Shown here one piece after another: positions 1 through 11,486 of a DNA stretch of 32,812 nucleotides. Where the stretch lies: the NCBI RefSeq assembly GCF_900205925.1, contig NZ_OAOD01000027.1, positions 1 to 32,812 on the forward strand. Reading direction: 5' to 3'. The notes beneath the pieces are model-generated. The model saw only the letters and a list, made by a program, of their open reading frames with translations. It searched no databases and was not told the origin of the DNA. The DNA comes from Clostridium peptidivorans (GTDB lineage: Bacteria; Bacillota; Clostridia; Clostridiales; Clostridiaceae). Each line of letters starts with the position of its first letter. Position 1 is the stretch's first letter. The translations under genes and the position numbers were made by a program.

Positions 1-156
1 TCAATAAAATTGAGATGTGCTGACTTATAACGAAATTAAAAATTTCTATAGGTCATGCAAGGAAACATCTCAATAAAATTGAGATGTGCTGACTTATAAC
101 GAAATTAAAAATTTCTATAAGTCATGCAAGGAAACATCTCAATAAAATTGAGATGT
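1..156. repeat. 69-bp tandem repeat of nested hairpins
   Basis: Two full 69-bp units (1-69, 70-138) are followed by the first 18 bp of a third (139-156). The full units differ at one visible position, G versus A in CTATAGGTCA / CTATAAGTCA. Each unit boundary forms a perfect hairpin, ACATCTCAAT-AAA-ATTGAGATGT. The unit interior forms a second one, TGACTTATA...TATAAGTCA enclosing GAAATT-AAA-AATTTC. The single difference keeps pairing as a G-U wobble. The array may extend left of the window. It could be a decayed terminator array or a small palindromic repeat family; no function can be assigned. Confidence 0.9.
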
Positions 157-207
157 AAGGCAATTCATGAATATATATAAGTATTACCGGGAAGTATTTG
201 GCATTAC

Positions 208-237
208 CCATATAGCACAATAGTTTCTTTCATAATT
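208..237 (+). promoter_or_regulatory. Candidate sigma-G/sigma-F promoter for the ger genes
   Basis: A CCATA element (208-212) lies 18 nt before CATAATT (231-237). This resembles the forespore pattern with a -35 like gHATR and a -10 like CATWHTA. Germinant-receptor genes of spore formers are generally expressed in the forespore under sigma-G, so the position upstream of the germination genes fits. The match is imperfect and was found by eye. Confidence 0.4.
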
Positions 238-274
238 CTAATAATATTATTTATGATTGTTAAGGTGAAAAACT

Positions 275-1423
275 ATGGAAAAAAAGCATTATAAAAAATT
301 ATCATTGTTATTGTTATTAACTTACTTCAGTTTACTTTTTACTGCTTGCTGGGACTATAAAGATATAGAAGACAGAGCCCTTATACTATCCTTTGGAGTA
401 GATACTCCTGTTCCAGATAGAATACGGCTTGATGCTGAGATAGCTGAATTCCGCCCTATGAGTGCTCAGCAAACAACCTATAATATAACTCATTTTTTTG
501 GGGAAGGCAGTAACTTTGATAAAGCCAGAGAAAATTTACAAGTTAAAACTAAAGGCCCACTTTCCAATGGACCTGCCACTGCTGTAATAGTTAGTGAAAG
601 ATTAGCCCAGTCAGATTTGTTTGAAGATTACTTAAATAGAGCAAATAGACAGTATGACTTAAGAAAAACTGTAAATTTACTAATAAGCAAAAGAGCTCCA
701 AGTGACCTTATGCAATTATCCACCAAATCCAATACGTCTATAGGTTTCTTTGTAGAAAATAATATTCAAAGCTTATTTAAAGATACGCATATAGATATAT
801 CCTTAGCAAATGTAATTACAGAAAGCCGTATTAAAGATTTAGCCGTACTTATTCCTACCATTGATGTAGTAGAAGGAAAGCCCCAGTACATAGGCTTAGG
901 TGTAATAAAAGACTTAAAACTTATAGATATAATAGATGCGGCAGATAGTAATGGAGTATTATTTTTAATGTCTCCCAAAACCCCATTGGTTTTGACTTTA
1001 GCTGATCCAAAATCTCCAGCTAACGTTTTAACTTTTTCTACACTGGTTAAAAAGCATAAGATTAAAACAAGCTGGGAAAATGAAAAGGCGGTTATAAATG
1101 TATTTTTATCTGTGGATGCCTCGTTGACATTTCAATATAAGTTACAAAGAAAATCCTCAGAGGATATAAACGAGCTTAAATATGTATTAAGTAACTATAT
1201 TAAAAAAATGATTACTGAATCTATAAATAAATCTCAACAGAATTATAAAGTAGACATATTTGAATTTGTTAAGCACTTCAAAGCTCAAAATCCAATTCAA
1301 TATAGACAAATAGAATGGGGTAAAGTTTACCCTGAGGCAGAAATTAATGTGGATGTTAATGTCAATATCACAGACAAAAATGCAATGGAATATGAAAATA
1401 AAGATAAATTAGATAAAAGGTGA
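275..1423 (+). CDS. Ger(x)C-family spore germination lipoprotein
   Basis: This is the C subunit of a GerA-type nutrient germinant receptor, a lipoprotein expected at the outer face of the spore inner membrane. The N-terminus is a lipoprotein signal: a basic start, a Leu-rich core, and a lipobox ending FTAC with Cys25 as the lipidation site. It is followed by WDYKDIEDRALILSFGVD, the typical start of mature GerC proteins. The length of 382 residues is normal for the family. The start has AAGGTG 7 nt upstream. The stop lies 4 nt before the A-subunit gene, whose ribosome site overlaps this stop, so the two are co-transcribed. The order C then A, with no B gene visible, is unusual. The exact paralogue (GerKC or another GerXC) cannot be told. 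Confidence 0.92.
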   Translation: MEKKHYKKLSLLLLLTYFSLLFTACWDYKDIEDRALILSFGVDTPVPDRIRLDAEIAEFRPMSAQQTTYNITHFFGEGSNFDKARENLQVKTKGPLSNGPATAVIVSERLAQSDLFEDYLNRANRQYDLRKTVNLLISKRAPSDLMQLSTKSNTSIGFFVENNIQSLFKDTHIDISLANVITESRIKDLAVLIPTIDVVEGKPQYIGLGVIKDLKLIDIIDAADSNGVLFLMSPKTPLVLTLADPKSPANVLTFSTLVKKHKIKTSWENEKAVINVFLSVDASLTFQYKLQRKSSEDINELKYVLSNYIKKMITESINKSQQNYKVDIFEFVKHFKAQNPIQYRQIEWGKVYPEAEINVDVNVNITDKNAMEYENKDKLDKR

Positions 1424-1427
1424 TTTT

Positions 1428-3551
<2,124 letters not shown>

Positions 3552-3580
3552 TAGAAATACCCTTTTTTACAGGTATTATA

Positions 3581-3624
3581 AAAGCACTAAGCATATGATA
3601 TTTATAACTTATGCCTAGTGCTTT
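3581..3624. terminator. Terminator hairpin between ger genes and WG-repeat gene
   Basis: AAAGCACTA pairs with TAGTGCTTT, with GCAT/ATGC continuing the stem, and TTTTATTAT follows a few bases later on the plus strand. It lies between two convergent genes and could serve both. A smaller inverted repeat AATACC...GGTATT lies just upstream (about 3556-3577). Confidence 0.7.
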
Positions 3625-3671
3625 ACTATTGAGTTTTATTATACCTTTAGTAGATAGCAGTGTTTAAATTT

Positions 3672-4676
3672 CTACTCTCTACTAAAAATATTTTCTCCAT
3701 TTTTGTTTATATATTTAGTTCTGTTTTCTAATATAACCTTAGAAATTCCATCCACAAATTTTGATACTTCATCATAAATTGGTTCTATAACAAAGTTGCA
3801 TTCCTTATCTATGTATCCCCATTTTCCGTTTACTTCCACGGAGATTAAGCCTTCACTAATAGTATCTACGTTATCAAATTTTACCGGAATTATCTCGTTA
3901 CCCTCTTTATCTATAAATCCATATTTTTCGTCAATAGCCACTGCTGCAAAGCCTTCATAAAAATTATCTGCCCAATCATATTTAAGTGGAATTATAGCTT
4001 CTCCATTTTTATTTATAAATCCATATTTATTGTTTAATTCAACACATGCGAAACCTTCATTAAAGTCATTAGCCGTATGGTATTTAGATTTAATAACTGT
4101 ATTTCCTTCTTTATCAATATATCCATAATTAGATTTTAATTGTACTACCGCTAACCCTTCTGAAAATCCATAAGCATAATTAAATTTAGGTTCTATAACC
4201 ATTTTACCTTCTTTATTTATATATCCTAATTTTCCTCCTAATTGAACTAAAGCTAAGTCTTCACTAAAATCAAAAGCATCTAAAAATTCAGGCTCTATTA
4301 CAATTTTGCCTTCTTTATTTATATATCCCCATTTATAATTCACTTGTACCGCTGCTAACCCCTCTGAAAATCCGTTAGCTTCCTTATACTCTGGAGCTAT
4401 AACTAAGCCTCCTTCAGTATTCATGAACCCTCTTTTTCCTTCTACTTCAATTGTAGCTAATCCATCAGTAAACTCATATACATCATCATATAAGTTTTCT
4501 CCAATTAAATTCCCTTCCTTATTTATAAAACCAAATTTGTCATCTATACCAACTATAGCATAATCATTGATAAATTCTTCAGCATAATGAAACTTAGGTT
4601 CTACTACAATTTCTCCTGTATTATCTATGTATCCATATTTCCCATTAATTTTTACTGAATAAAGCATTTTTCCCAT
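3672..4676 (-). CDS. WG-repeat (KWG) protein
   Basis: This protein has 334 residues and consists almost wholly of about nine and a half tandem repeats of 33-35 residues. Each follows the pattern GK-(Y/F/W)-G-(Y/F)-I-(N/D)-K-E-G-x-(V/I)-I-x-P-x-(Y/F) followed by F-x-E-G-L-A-x-V. Good examples are KWGYINKEGKIVIEPEF and KYGFINKNGEAIIPLKY. WG repeats are thought to form beta-propeller-like or open repeat folds used for binding; no enzyme domain is present. There is no signal peptide or membrane segment, so it is probably cytoplasmic. The start is supported by GGGAGAG 6 nt upstream. It stands alone, convergent with the germination genes. The partner or ligand is unknown. Confidence 0.9.
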   Translation of the reverse strand: MGKMLYSVKINGKYGYIDNTGEIVVEPKFHYAEEFINDYAIVGIDDKFGFINKEGNLIGENLYDDVYEFTDGLATIEVEGKRGFMNTEGGLVIAPEYKEANGFSEGLAAVQVNYKWGYINKEGKIVIEPEFLDAFDFSEDLALVQLGGKLGYINKEGKMVIEPKFNYAYGFSEGLAVVQLKSNYGYIDKEGNTVIKSKYHTANDFNEGFACVELNNKYGFINKNGEAIIPLKYDWADNFYEGFAAVAIDEKYGFIDKEGNEIIPVKFDNVDTISEGLISVEVNGKWGYIDKECNFVIEPIYDEVSKFVDGISKVILENRTKYINKNGENIFSRE

Positions 4677-5078
4677 ATTTATCTCTCCCTTTAATTTTAT
4701 TTTACCTGTTTAAAAATTTCATATATTTCTTAATATTTTCCTACTTCTTCTAAATTTCCCTTAATTGTGATTTTTATATTACATATAATATTGTTATTCA
4801 CTTATTTAAACTTTATACTGGCTTTTCCATTGTTAATTATAGGTCTTTATTTATTAGCATTTGCTTCAACTTATAAACAAATTTCCAATTATTACTTAAT
4901 AAAATTTGTCATAATCACCAATTTTATTCATATGTGTTTAATCAAAGCATCCTTACTATCACAAATAAAATAAATCTTGGTGCAGGTAATTCTTACTTCA
5001 CATAAACACCAAGATTTAAAGTATTTCAATAATCATATGAATTTTATTCTTAAAGAAGGCTTTACATAGGTTTACTAT
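4677..5078. other. Intergenic region without a supported gene
   Basis: This 402-bp AT-rich stretch holds the upstream region of the WG-repeat gene and the terminator of the 51-residue gene. A 68-codon hydrophobic plus-strand frame (4767-4973) opens with GTG but has no ribosome binding site and looks like chance coding in AT-rich DNA. Confidence 0.6.
4972..5017 (-). terminator. Terminator after the 51-residue gene
   Basis: A perfect 11-bp stem, AAATCTTGGTG and CACCAAGATTT, has a loop of about 24 nt. On the minus strand it is followed by TTTATTTTATTT, a good U-rich tail. It lies about 60 bp downstream of the small gene's stop. Confidence 0.75.
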
Positions 5079-5234
5079 TTATTTATCAAATAATCCACCT
5101 GTTTTCTTATTTCTTACAGCCTTTTTAGCTCCTCCCATACTTTTGCTTGGTCTTCCATTGCCTTTTTGCTCGGCGCTTTTTTTCTTTTTTTCTTCAATAA
5201 GCTTTTTCATCATTTCTATATTCTTATCTGACAT
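5079..5234 (-). CDS. Small basic protein, 51 residues
   Basis: This open frame starts at ATG 5234 and stops at TAA 5081-5079. The product begins MSDKNIEMMKKLIEEKKKKS and ends KAVRNKKTGGLFDK. The first half is a Lys/Glu-rich helix. The second half is Gly-, Ser- and Lys-rich, with NGRPSKSMGGAKKAVRN. About a third of its residues are Lys or Arg, and there is no membrane segment, so it may bind nucleic acid or the ribosome. GGGGGAAG precedes the start by about 6 nt and a strong terminator follows, which supports a real gene. It is divergent from the ABC-F gene at 5425. I believe similar short basic proteins occur in clostridia, but I cannot name a family. Confidence 0.72.
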   Translation of the reverse strand: MSDKNIEMMKKLIEEKKKKSAEQKGNGRPSKSMGGAKKAVRNKKTGGLFDK

Positions 5235-5372
5235 AACTACTTCCCCCTATGTTTATTATCAGCTTTTAATTTTTATTTTTTATTATTATTTTTATTTATC
5301 AAATGTCAATTTTAAGTTATTAATTACTAATTGTCAATCTTATTTTAAAGTCTAGCGATTATTCCATCTTTA

Positions 5373-5381
5373 TGTTATAAT
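5373..5381 (+). promoter_or_regulatory. Extended -10 promoter of the ABC-F gene
   Basis: TGTTATAAT is a perfect extended -10 element (TGn plus TATAAT). The -35 region 17 nt upstream (TAGCGA) is poor, as expected for an extended -10 promoter. The start codon lies 44 nt downstream. Confidence 0.6.
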
Positions 5382-5418
5382 ATGACGGTTAGATTAAAAT
5401 TAGAAAGTTGAGGAATGA

Positions 5419-7017
<1,599 letters not shown>

Positions 7018-7062
7018 TAATTACAGTTACTACTAAATACTTAACAGTGAACAATTTTGGAT

Positions 7063-7086
7063 AAAATTCAGTCAGCTGAATTTTTA
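7063..7086 (+). terminator. Terminator of the ABC-F gene
   Basis: AAATTCAG-TCAG-CTGAATTTTT is a compact stem with an immediate T run, 46 bp after the stop codon. Confidence 0.75.
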
Positions 7087-7092
7087 TAGAAT

Positions 7093-7132
7093 AAAAATGG
7101 TGCAAAATACTTATAATTTTGCACCATTTTTT
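7093..7132. terminator. Bidirectional terminator between ABC-F gene and etfA
   Basis: AAAAATGGTGCAAAAT pairs with ATTTTGCACCATTTTT across a 7-nt loop. A run on one side and T run on the other make it usable on both strands. It closes the beta-amino-acid gene set on the minus strand. Confidence 0.85.
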
Positions 7133-7146
7133 ATAATTATTATTTA

Positions 7147-8169
7147 TTACCTAAGCGCTTCCACAATATCATCTACATTATCTAAGGATTCTATAAGCGC
7201 TGGAATTATTTCATATACATCTCCTACTATTCCATAGTGTGCAACTTTAAATATAGGAGCATTTTTGTCTTTATTTATAGCAACTATACAATCTGAAGTG
7301 TTCATTCCTGCTAAATGCTGAATTGCACCAGATATTCCGCAAGCCACATATAGTTTTGGTCTTACAGTTTTACCGGTTTGTCCAACCTGGTGACTTTGTT
7401 GTATCCAATCTGCATCCACTGCACCACGGGAAGCTCCCACTTCTCCACCGAGTTTTTTAGCTAAGCTATCCAAAAGTTCAAATCCCTTTGCATCTCCAAG
7501 ACCCCTTCCACCAGATACAATTATTTTTGCCTCTTCAAGTTTAACTTCATGTTTTTGAGTTTTTACAACTTCAAGCACTTCTGTATTTTTATCCGCTTCC
7601 ATAAGCTCAAATGATATTTTTTTGATTGTTCCTTTTCTTGCTTCATCAAATTTTCCTCTTTCCATAACCCCAGGTCTTACTGTGGACATTTGAGGTCTAT
7701 GTTTTGGACAAATTATTGTTGCCATTAAGTTTCCTCCAAAGGCTGGACGAGTTTGTAAAAGGCCTCTTGTCTCTTCATCCACATCAAGCTTAGTGCAATC
7801 TGCTGTAAGACCTGTTTTAACTCTAGCTGCAAGCCTTGGTCCTAAATCTCTACCTATAGCTGTTGCCCCTATGAGTACTATTTCAGGTTTTTTTCCTTCT
7901 ATAAGTTCACTTACTACTCTAGTATAAACCTCTGTTGAATATACCTGTAAAAATTTATCATCAATACTTAATACTTCATCTGCTCCATATTTTACAAGAT
8001 TTTCAGCCATATCATTAATATTATTTCCAAGAAGAACTGCTGTAAGTTTTACCCCTAATTTATCAGCTATTTTTCTTCCTTCCCCAAGTAATTCAAGTGA
8101 TACATTTAAAATCTTACTCTCTCTCTGTTCTGCAAATACCCAAACGCCTTTATAATCATTTATATTCAT
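7147..8169 (-). CDS. etfA: Electron transfer flavoprotein alpha subunit
   Basis: EtfA carries the mobile FAD that passes electrons between EtfB and the acyl-CoA dehydrogenase. The protein has 340 residues. The N-terminal domain contains LIGATAIGRDLGPRLAARV. The C-terminal FAD domain (about residues 215-330) shows GGRGLGDAKGFELL, GASRGAVDADW, GQTGKTVRPKLYVACGISG and HLAGM, the standard FAD-binding signature of EtfA. GGGGAGGG precedes the start. Only 13 nt separate it from etfB, so the two are co-translated neighbours. It most resembles clostridial EtfA of butyryl-CoA dehydrogenase complexes, which can bifurcate electrons from NADH to enoyl-CoA and ferredoxin. Bifurcation here is inferred, not shown. 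Confidence 0.95.
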   Translation of the reverse strand: MNINDYKGVWVFAEQRESKILNVSLELLGEGRKIADKLGVKLTAVLLGNNINDMAENLVKYGADEVLSIDDKFLQVYSTEVYTRVVSELIEGKKPEIVLIGATAIGRDLGPRLAARVKTGLTADCTKLDVDEETRGLLQTRPAFGGNLMATIICPKHRPQMSTVRPGVMERGKFDEARKGTIKKISFELMEADKNTEVLEVVKTQKHEVKLEEAKIIVSGGRGLGDAKGFELLDSLAKKLGGEVGASRGAVDADWIQQSHQVGQTGKTVRPKLYVACGISGAIQHLAGMNTSDCIVAINKDKNAPIFKVAHYGIVGDVYEIIPALIESLDNVDDIVEALR

Positions 8170-8182
8170 CTCTGTCCCTCCC

Positions 8183-8971
8183 CTATATAACCTGTTTTTC
8201 TCTAAGTTTTACTATTAATTCATTTATAACTTCTTTGGTTGTTCCACTTAGTATTTCTCCATTAAATTTAACGGAAGGGGTAAAAGAGCTCTTAACATTT
8301 GTTGGAGAACCCTTTAATCCAATGTTTTCTCTATCAACGATTATGTCATTTATGCTCCATATCTTTATTTCTTTTTCCCTATAAGCCTGATATATTCCTT
8401 TAATTGAAGGATATCTTGGAGTATTTAAATCTTTTATAGCCGTGAGTAATACTGGCATTTGTGATTTAATCACATAATATCCATCTTCAACTGTTCTATG
8501 TGTAATAACTTCGTCTTCATGTATTTCTAGATTACTAACATAAGTTATCTGTGGCAATTTTAAATGTTCTGCTATTTCTGGGCCAACCTGTGCAGTATCT
8601 CCATCTATAGCTTGTCTTCCACAGAATATTATGTCATAGTCCCCAATTCTATTTATAGCGGAAGCCAATATTGCTGAGGTTGCCCAGGTATCGGAACCTG
8701 CAAATTCTCTATCGCTTAAAAGTATAGCCTCATCAGCTCCCATAGCTAGTGCCTCTCTTAAAGCAGTTCCTGCCTGTGGAGGTCCCATGGATATTACTGT
8801 TACATGAGCATCTTCTCTACTTTCTTTTATTCTTACAGCTTCTTCTATGGCATTTTTATCATCAGGATTTATAATGCTAGGAACACCATCTCTAATCAAT
8901 GTTCCCTTTACTGGATCTATTTTAACTTCATTTGTATCTGGGACTTGTTTCATACAAACTATAATTTTCAT
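8183..8971 (-). CDS. etfB: Electron transfer flavoprotein beta subunit
   Basis: EtfB is the partner of EtfA. In bifurcating complexes it holds the FAD that receives a hydride from NADH. The protein has 262 residues. It starts MKIIVCMKQVPDTNEVKIDP, contains INPDDKNAIEEAVRIKE, VISMGPPQAGTALREALAMG and REFAGSDTWATSAILASAI, and has the CGRQAIDGDTAQVGPEIAEHL segment typical of EtfB. The FAG-(A/S)-DT-WATS block is what I associate with clostridial bifurcating EtfB. AAGGAGG lies 9 nt upstream of the ATG. It sits 19 nt after the acyl-CoA dehydrogenase gene in transcription order. Confidence 0.95.
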   Translation of the reverse strand: MKIIVCMKQVPDTNEVKIDPVKGTLIRDGVPSIINPDDKNAIEEAVRIKESREDAHVTVISMGPPQAGTALREALAMGADEAILLSDREFAGSDTWATSAILASAINRIGDYDIIFCGRQAIDGDTAQVGPEIAEHLKLPQITYVSNLEIHEDEVITHRTVEDGYYVIKSQMPVLLTAIKDLNTPRYPSIKGIYQAYREKEIKIWSINDIIVDRENIGLKGSPTNVKSSFTPSVKFNGEILSGTTKEVINELIVKLREKQVI

Positions 8972-8990
8972 TTACTTTTGCCTCCTTAAA

Positions 8991-10133
8991 CTATTTATTA
9001 TCCAACACGTATCTAGAAATTACCATCTTTTGAACTTCTGAAGTTCCTTCATAAATTTCTGTAATCTTTGCATCTCTCATCATTCTTTCTAAAGGATAAT
9101 CCTTCATGTATCCATATCCACCATGCAATTGTACTGCTTCAGTTGTTACATACATAGCAGTTTGTGATGCAAATAATTTAGCCATAGAGGCATCTTTACC
9201 AAAAGCCTCCTTATTATCCATTTTTGATGCTGCTTTATGAACTAAAAGTCTTGCAGCGTTAACTCTAGTTTCCATTTCAGCAAGCATCCATTGAAGTCCT
9301 TGGAAAGTTCCTATTGGTTTTCCAAATTGTTGTCTTTGATTTAAGTATTTAACAGTTTCATCTATTGCTCCCTGTGCTATTCCTACAGCTTGAGCTGCCA
9401 TTCCAATTCTGCCGCCATCTAATGCTTTCATTGCATATTTAAATCCTTGTCCCTCTTTTCCAAACAAGTTTTCCTTAGGAATTATGCAATCTTTAAAAAT
9501 AAGTTCAGTGGTAGCTGAAGCCCTTATTCCCATCTTATTCTCTTTTTTTCCTATATAAAAACCTGGAAAATCCTTTTCTATTATAAATCCCGTAATTCCC
9601 TTATTTCCTTTGCTCTTATCTGTCATAGCAAAGACTAAATAAGTATCTGCTTCTCCGCCATTTGTTATGAAACATTTTTGTCCATTTAAAACGTAATGAT
9701 CGCCATCTAGATAAGCAACGCTTGTTTGGCTTGCAGAGTCAGTTCCCGCATTTGGTTCTGTAAGTGCAAAAGCTCCTAAATGCTCGCCTTTTAAAAGTGG
9801 TGTTAAATACTTTCTCTTTTGAGCTTCTGTTCCAAAGTTTGTTAAGAGCCAGCATGGAATGGTATGAACTGCAAGCATCGCTGTAGTTGCAGCGCATTTT
9901 TTAGCTATTTCCTCAAGGCACATCATGAAAGTTAAAAAATCTCCCCCTGCTCCACCATATTCCTTTGAAAAAGGTATTCCCATCATATTAAGTTCTGCCA
10001 TTTTCTTTACATTTTCCCTTGGAAACTCCTGAGTTTCATCTATTTCAGCTGCAATTGGTCCTACTTCATTTTCAGCAAATTCTCTAACTACCTTAACAAT
10101 CATTTCCTGTTCGCGAGTCAAGTTAAAATTCAT
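8991..10133 (-). CDS. Acyl-CoA dehydrogenase / enoyl-CoA reductase
   Basis: This is a short-chain acyl-CoA dehydrogenase flavoprotein. In anaerobes with EtfAB it runs as an enoyl-CoA reductase. It has 380 residues, the normal length. It shows AFALTEPNAGTDSAS and CFITNGGEADTYLVF (FAD and substrate region), RQQFGKPIGTFQGLQ, and QLHGGYGYMKDYPLERMMRD. The catalytic base is Glu362 in IYEGTSEVQ, the position used by butyryl-CoA-type enzymes. GGAGGG precedes the ATG. It lies directly ahead of etfB and etfA, as in butyryl-CoA and acryloyl-CoA reductase operons. Here the upstream genes encode ammonia-lyase-like proteins, so the substrate is probably an enoyl-CoA made by beta-elimination of ammonia. 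Chain length cannot be read from the sequence. Confidence 0.95.
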   Translation of the reverse strand: MNFNLTREQEMIVKVVREFAENEVGPIAAEIDETQEFPRENVKKMAELNMMGIPFSKEYGGAGGDFLTFMMCLEEIAKKCAATTAMLAVHTIPCWLLTNFGTEAQKRKYLTPLLKGEHLGAFALTEPNAGTDSASQTSVAYLDGDHYVLNGQKCFITNGGEADTYLVFAMTDKSKGNKGITGFIIEKDFPGFYIGKKENKMGIRASATTELIFKDCIIPKENLFGKEGQGFKYAMKALDGGRIGMAAQAVGIAQGAIDETVKYLNQRQQFGKPIGTFQGLQWMLAEMETRVNAARLLVHKAASKMDNKEAFGKDASMAKLFASQTAMYVTTEAVQLHGGYGYMKDYPLERMMRDAKITEIYEGTSEVQKMVISRYVLDNK

Positions 10134-10213
10134 AGTTTTCCCTCCATTATCACATGCTTATTTTCTGAGTTATGTTCATTAAATGAGACTTACTTATTTA
10201 TTTACTTATAAAT

Positions 10214-10248
10214 AATAGGCTGTTAAATACAAGATTTAGCAACCTATT
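10214..10248. other. Intercistronic hairpin
   Basis: AATAGGCTGTTAAAT faces ATTTAGCAACCTATT with one mismatch and one wobble. It lies in the 138-bp gap between the 143-residue hot-dog gene and the acyl-CoA dehydrogenase gene. No T run follows on the minus strand, so it may be a processing or stability element, not a terminator. Confidence 0.5.
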
Positions 10249-10271
10249 ACTTTAATTAAATATTTATTATT

Positions 10272-10703
10272 TTATTCCCATCTATTTTCTACAACGCCTT
10301 CTGGCTGAACTCCACGCTGACAAGCTTTCTTAACGATTAAAGTTCCAATAGCTTTAGCTACAAGTACTGGAGGATCTAAAACGTCCATATCTGTTTCAGC
10401 TGCATCTGGTTTGCCATTTCTTCTTGATGGTGTTGCAACTTTATAAGTTTCAAATTCACATCTACGTGAGCTGTTACCTAATTTTACGATTCTACCTCTA
10501 GCTTCAACAAAGTCTCCTTCATATACAGGAGCTAAGTACTCTACATCTTCATAACCTGCAAATAATGATTCGTCTCCATCCTGTAAAACACAAAGTTCTG
10601 TTCCAACGTCACCATATATATCTAAATGTATATTAGGTTTAACAACTCCGCCTGCATACTTTCCTTCGTCCATTCTATATCTTAATACTGACTCTCTTAC
10701 CAT
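10272..10703 (-). CDS. Hot-dog fold protein related to beta-aminoacyl-CoA ammonia-lyases (divergent copy)
   Basis: This 143-residue protein resembles beta-alanyl-CoA and 3-aminobutyryl-CoA ammonia-lyases (Acl/Kal), which remove ammonia from 3-aminoacyl-CoA to give an enoyl-CoA. Matching blocks are GDVGTELCVLQDGDESLF, FAGYEDVEYLAPVYEGDFVE, and DPPVLVAKAIGTLIVKK followed by QRG. The DAHYAG motif of its neighbour reads EGKYAG here, losing Asp, Ala and His, so it may be a non-catalytic or differently specific subunit. The ATG at 10703 is chosen because GGGAGG lies 8 nt upstream; an upstream GTG (10712) overlaps that ribosome site. It is one of three related genes or remnants in the cluster. It may form a hetero-oligomer with the product of the 10793-11191 gene. 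Confidence 0.8.
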   Translation of the reverse strand: MVRESVLRYRMDEGKYAGGVVKPNIHLDIYGDVGTELCVLQDGDESLFAGYEDVEYLAPVYEGDFVEARGRIVKLGNSSRRCEFETYKVATPSRRNGKPDAAETDMDVLDPPVLVAKAIGTLIVKKACQRGVQPEGVVENRWE

Positions 10704-10792
10704 AAGAGGCACCTCCCAAATTTATATAAATTTTCTTTTATTTAAAATAATTTATTATAAAATCTTTTCAGTTTGCTCTTTATTTTCTTTAA

Positions 10793-11191
10793 TTATTTCT
10801 CTGGTACTACATAAGTTGAAACTGTTTCAAGTGTCATAACTGGTTTTTCAAAAACGTTCACTGCTGAATTTTGAGCTTCAATTCTAGCATTTTCAGCTAT
10901 TTTAAAGGATCTACATTGAACCTTTACTTTGTTTCCTTCTACTCCGACGATTCTTCCACATACTTCAATAAAGTCTCCTGCAAAAGTTGGAGCTGTAAAG
11001 CTTATTTTATCATAGCCTATGCATTCTCCTACATTTCCAGCATACATAGCCATTAATTCTGTAGCAACATCACCCATAAGTTCTATTGTATGTGAACCAT
11101 TTACTAATTCTCCTGCATAATGAGCATCTCCTGAAGACATACGTAGACGAATCATAGTTTCATAATTTTTTTCTGGTTTAACAAATGCCAT
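10793..11191 (-). CDS. kal: 3-aminobutyryl-CoA / beta-alanyl-CoA ammonia-lyase-like protein
   Basis: This 132-residue hot-dog fold protein looks like Kal of clostridial lysine fermentation and Acl of beta-alanine fermentation. Visible features are IRLRMSSGDAHYAGELVNG, the GDVATELMAMYAG block, and FTAPTFAGDFIEVCGRI. The C-terminus ends NVFEKPVMTLETVSTYVVPEK. The expected reaction is 3-aminoacyl-CoA to 2-enoyl-CoA plus ammonia. AGGGGG precedes the ATG by about 7 nt. No lysine-pathway genes (aminomutase, kdd, kce) are nearby. The neighbours are a CoA-transferase upstream and a dehydrogenase with Etf downstream, so it probably acts on a free beta-amino acid activated by that transferase. The symbol is by similarity only. 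Confidence 0.82.
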   Translation of the reverse strand: MAFVKPEKNYETMIRLRMSSGDAHYAGELVNGSHTIELMGDVATELMAMYAGNVGECIGYDKISFTAPTFAGDFIEVCGRIVGVEGNKVKVQCRSFKIAENARIEAQNSAVNVFEKPVMTLETVSTYVVPEK

Positions 11192-11363
11192 TTTTCATAC
11201 CCCCTAATTTTTAAATATATTTATTTAACATAAAAATTTAAAATTAAATTATTAGTAATTTAATTTATTAGCATTGTTTGTAATTTTTTTACATTTAATA
11301 TATATTACACAAAACTCTGTAGGTTTATTCCATGTTTTTGTAAATATTTCATTGAATTATTTC

Positions 11364-11486
11364 TTATACTTCGTAAGTTCCTATAAACTCAGTACATAAA
11401 ACTGGTTTTTCAAAAATGTTTATTGCACTTGGCTGATTTTCCATATGAGGATCTTCAGTTACTTTAAATGTTCTGCGTATGATAAA
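11364..11486 (-). pseudogene. C-terminal remnant of a third hot-dog ammonia-lyase gene
   Basis: Directly after the CoA-transferase stop, and in the same frame, 40 codons run to a TAA at 11366-11364. They read RRTFKVTEDPHMENQPSAIN and then IFEKPVLCTEFIGTYEV. This aligns with the C-terminus of the intact neighbour (CRSFKIAENARIEAQNSAVN, VFEKPVMTLETVSTYV). There is no start codon, no ribosome site and no N-terminal two thirds. The simplest reading is that a deletion joined the end of the transferase gene to the tail of a lost paralogue. Confidence 0.85.

Noticed and set aside
1..156. Possible CRISPR array
   Set aside because: The whole 69-bp unit repeats without unique spacers and only two full copies exist; no cas genes are present.
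4767..4973. 68-codon hydrophobic plus-strand frame
   Set aside because: GTG start without a ribosome site, AT-rich chance composition, and its end overlaps the terminator of the minus-strand small gene.
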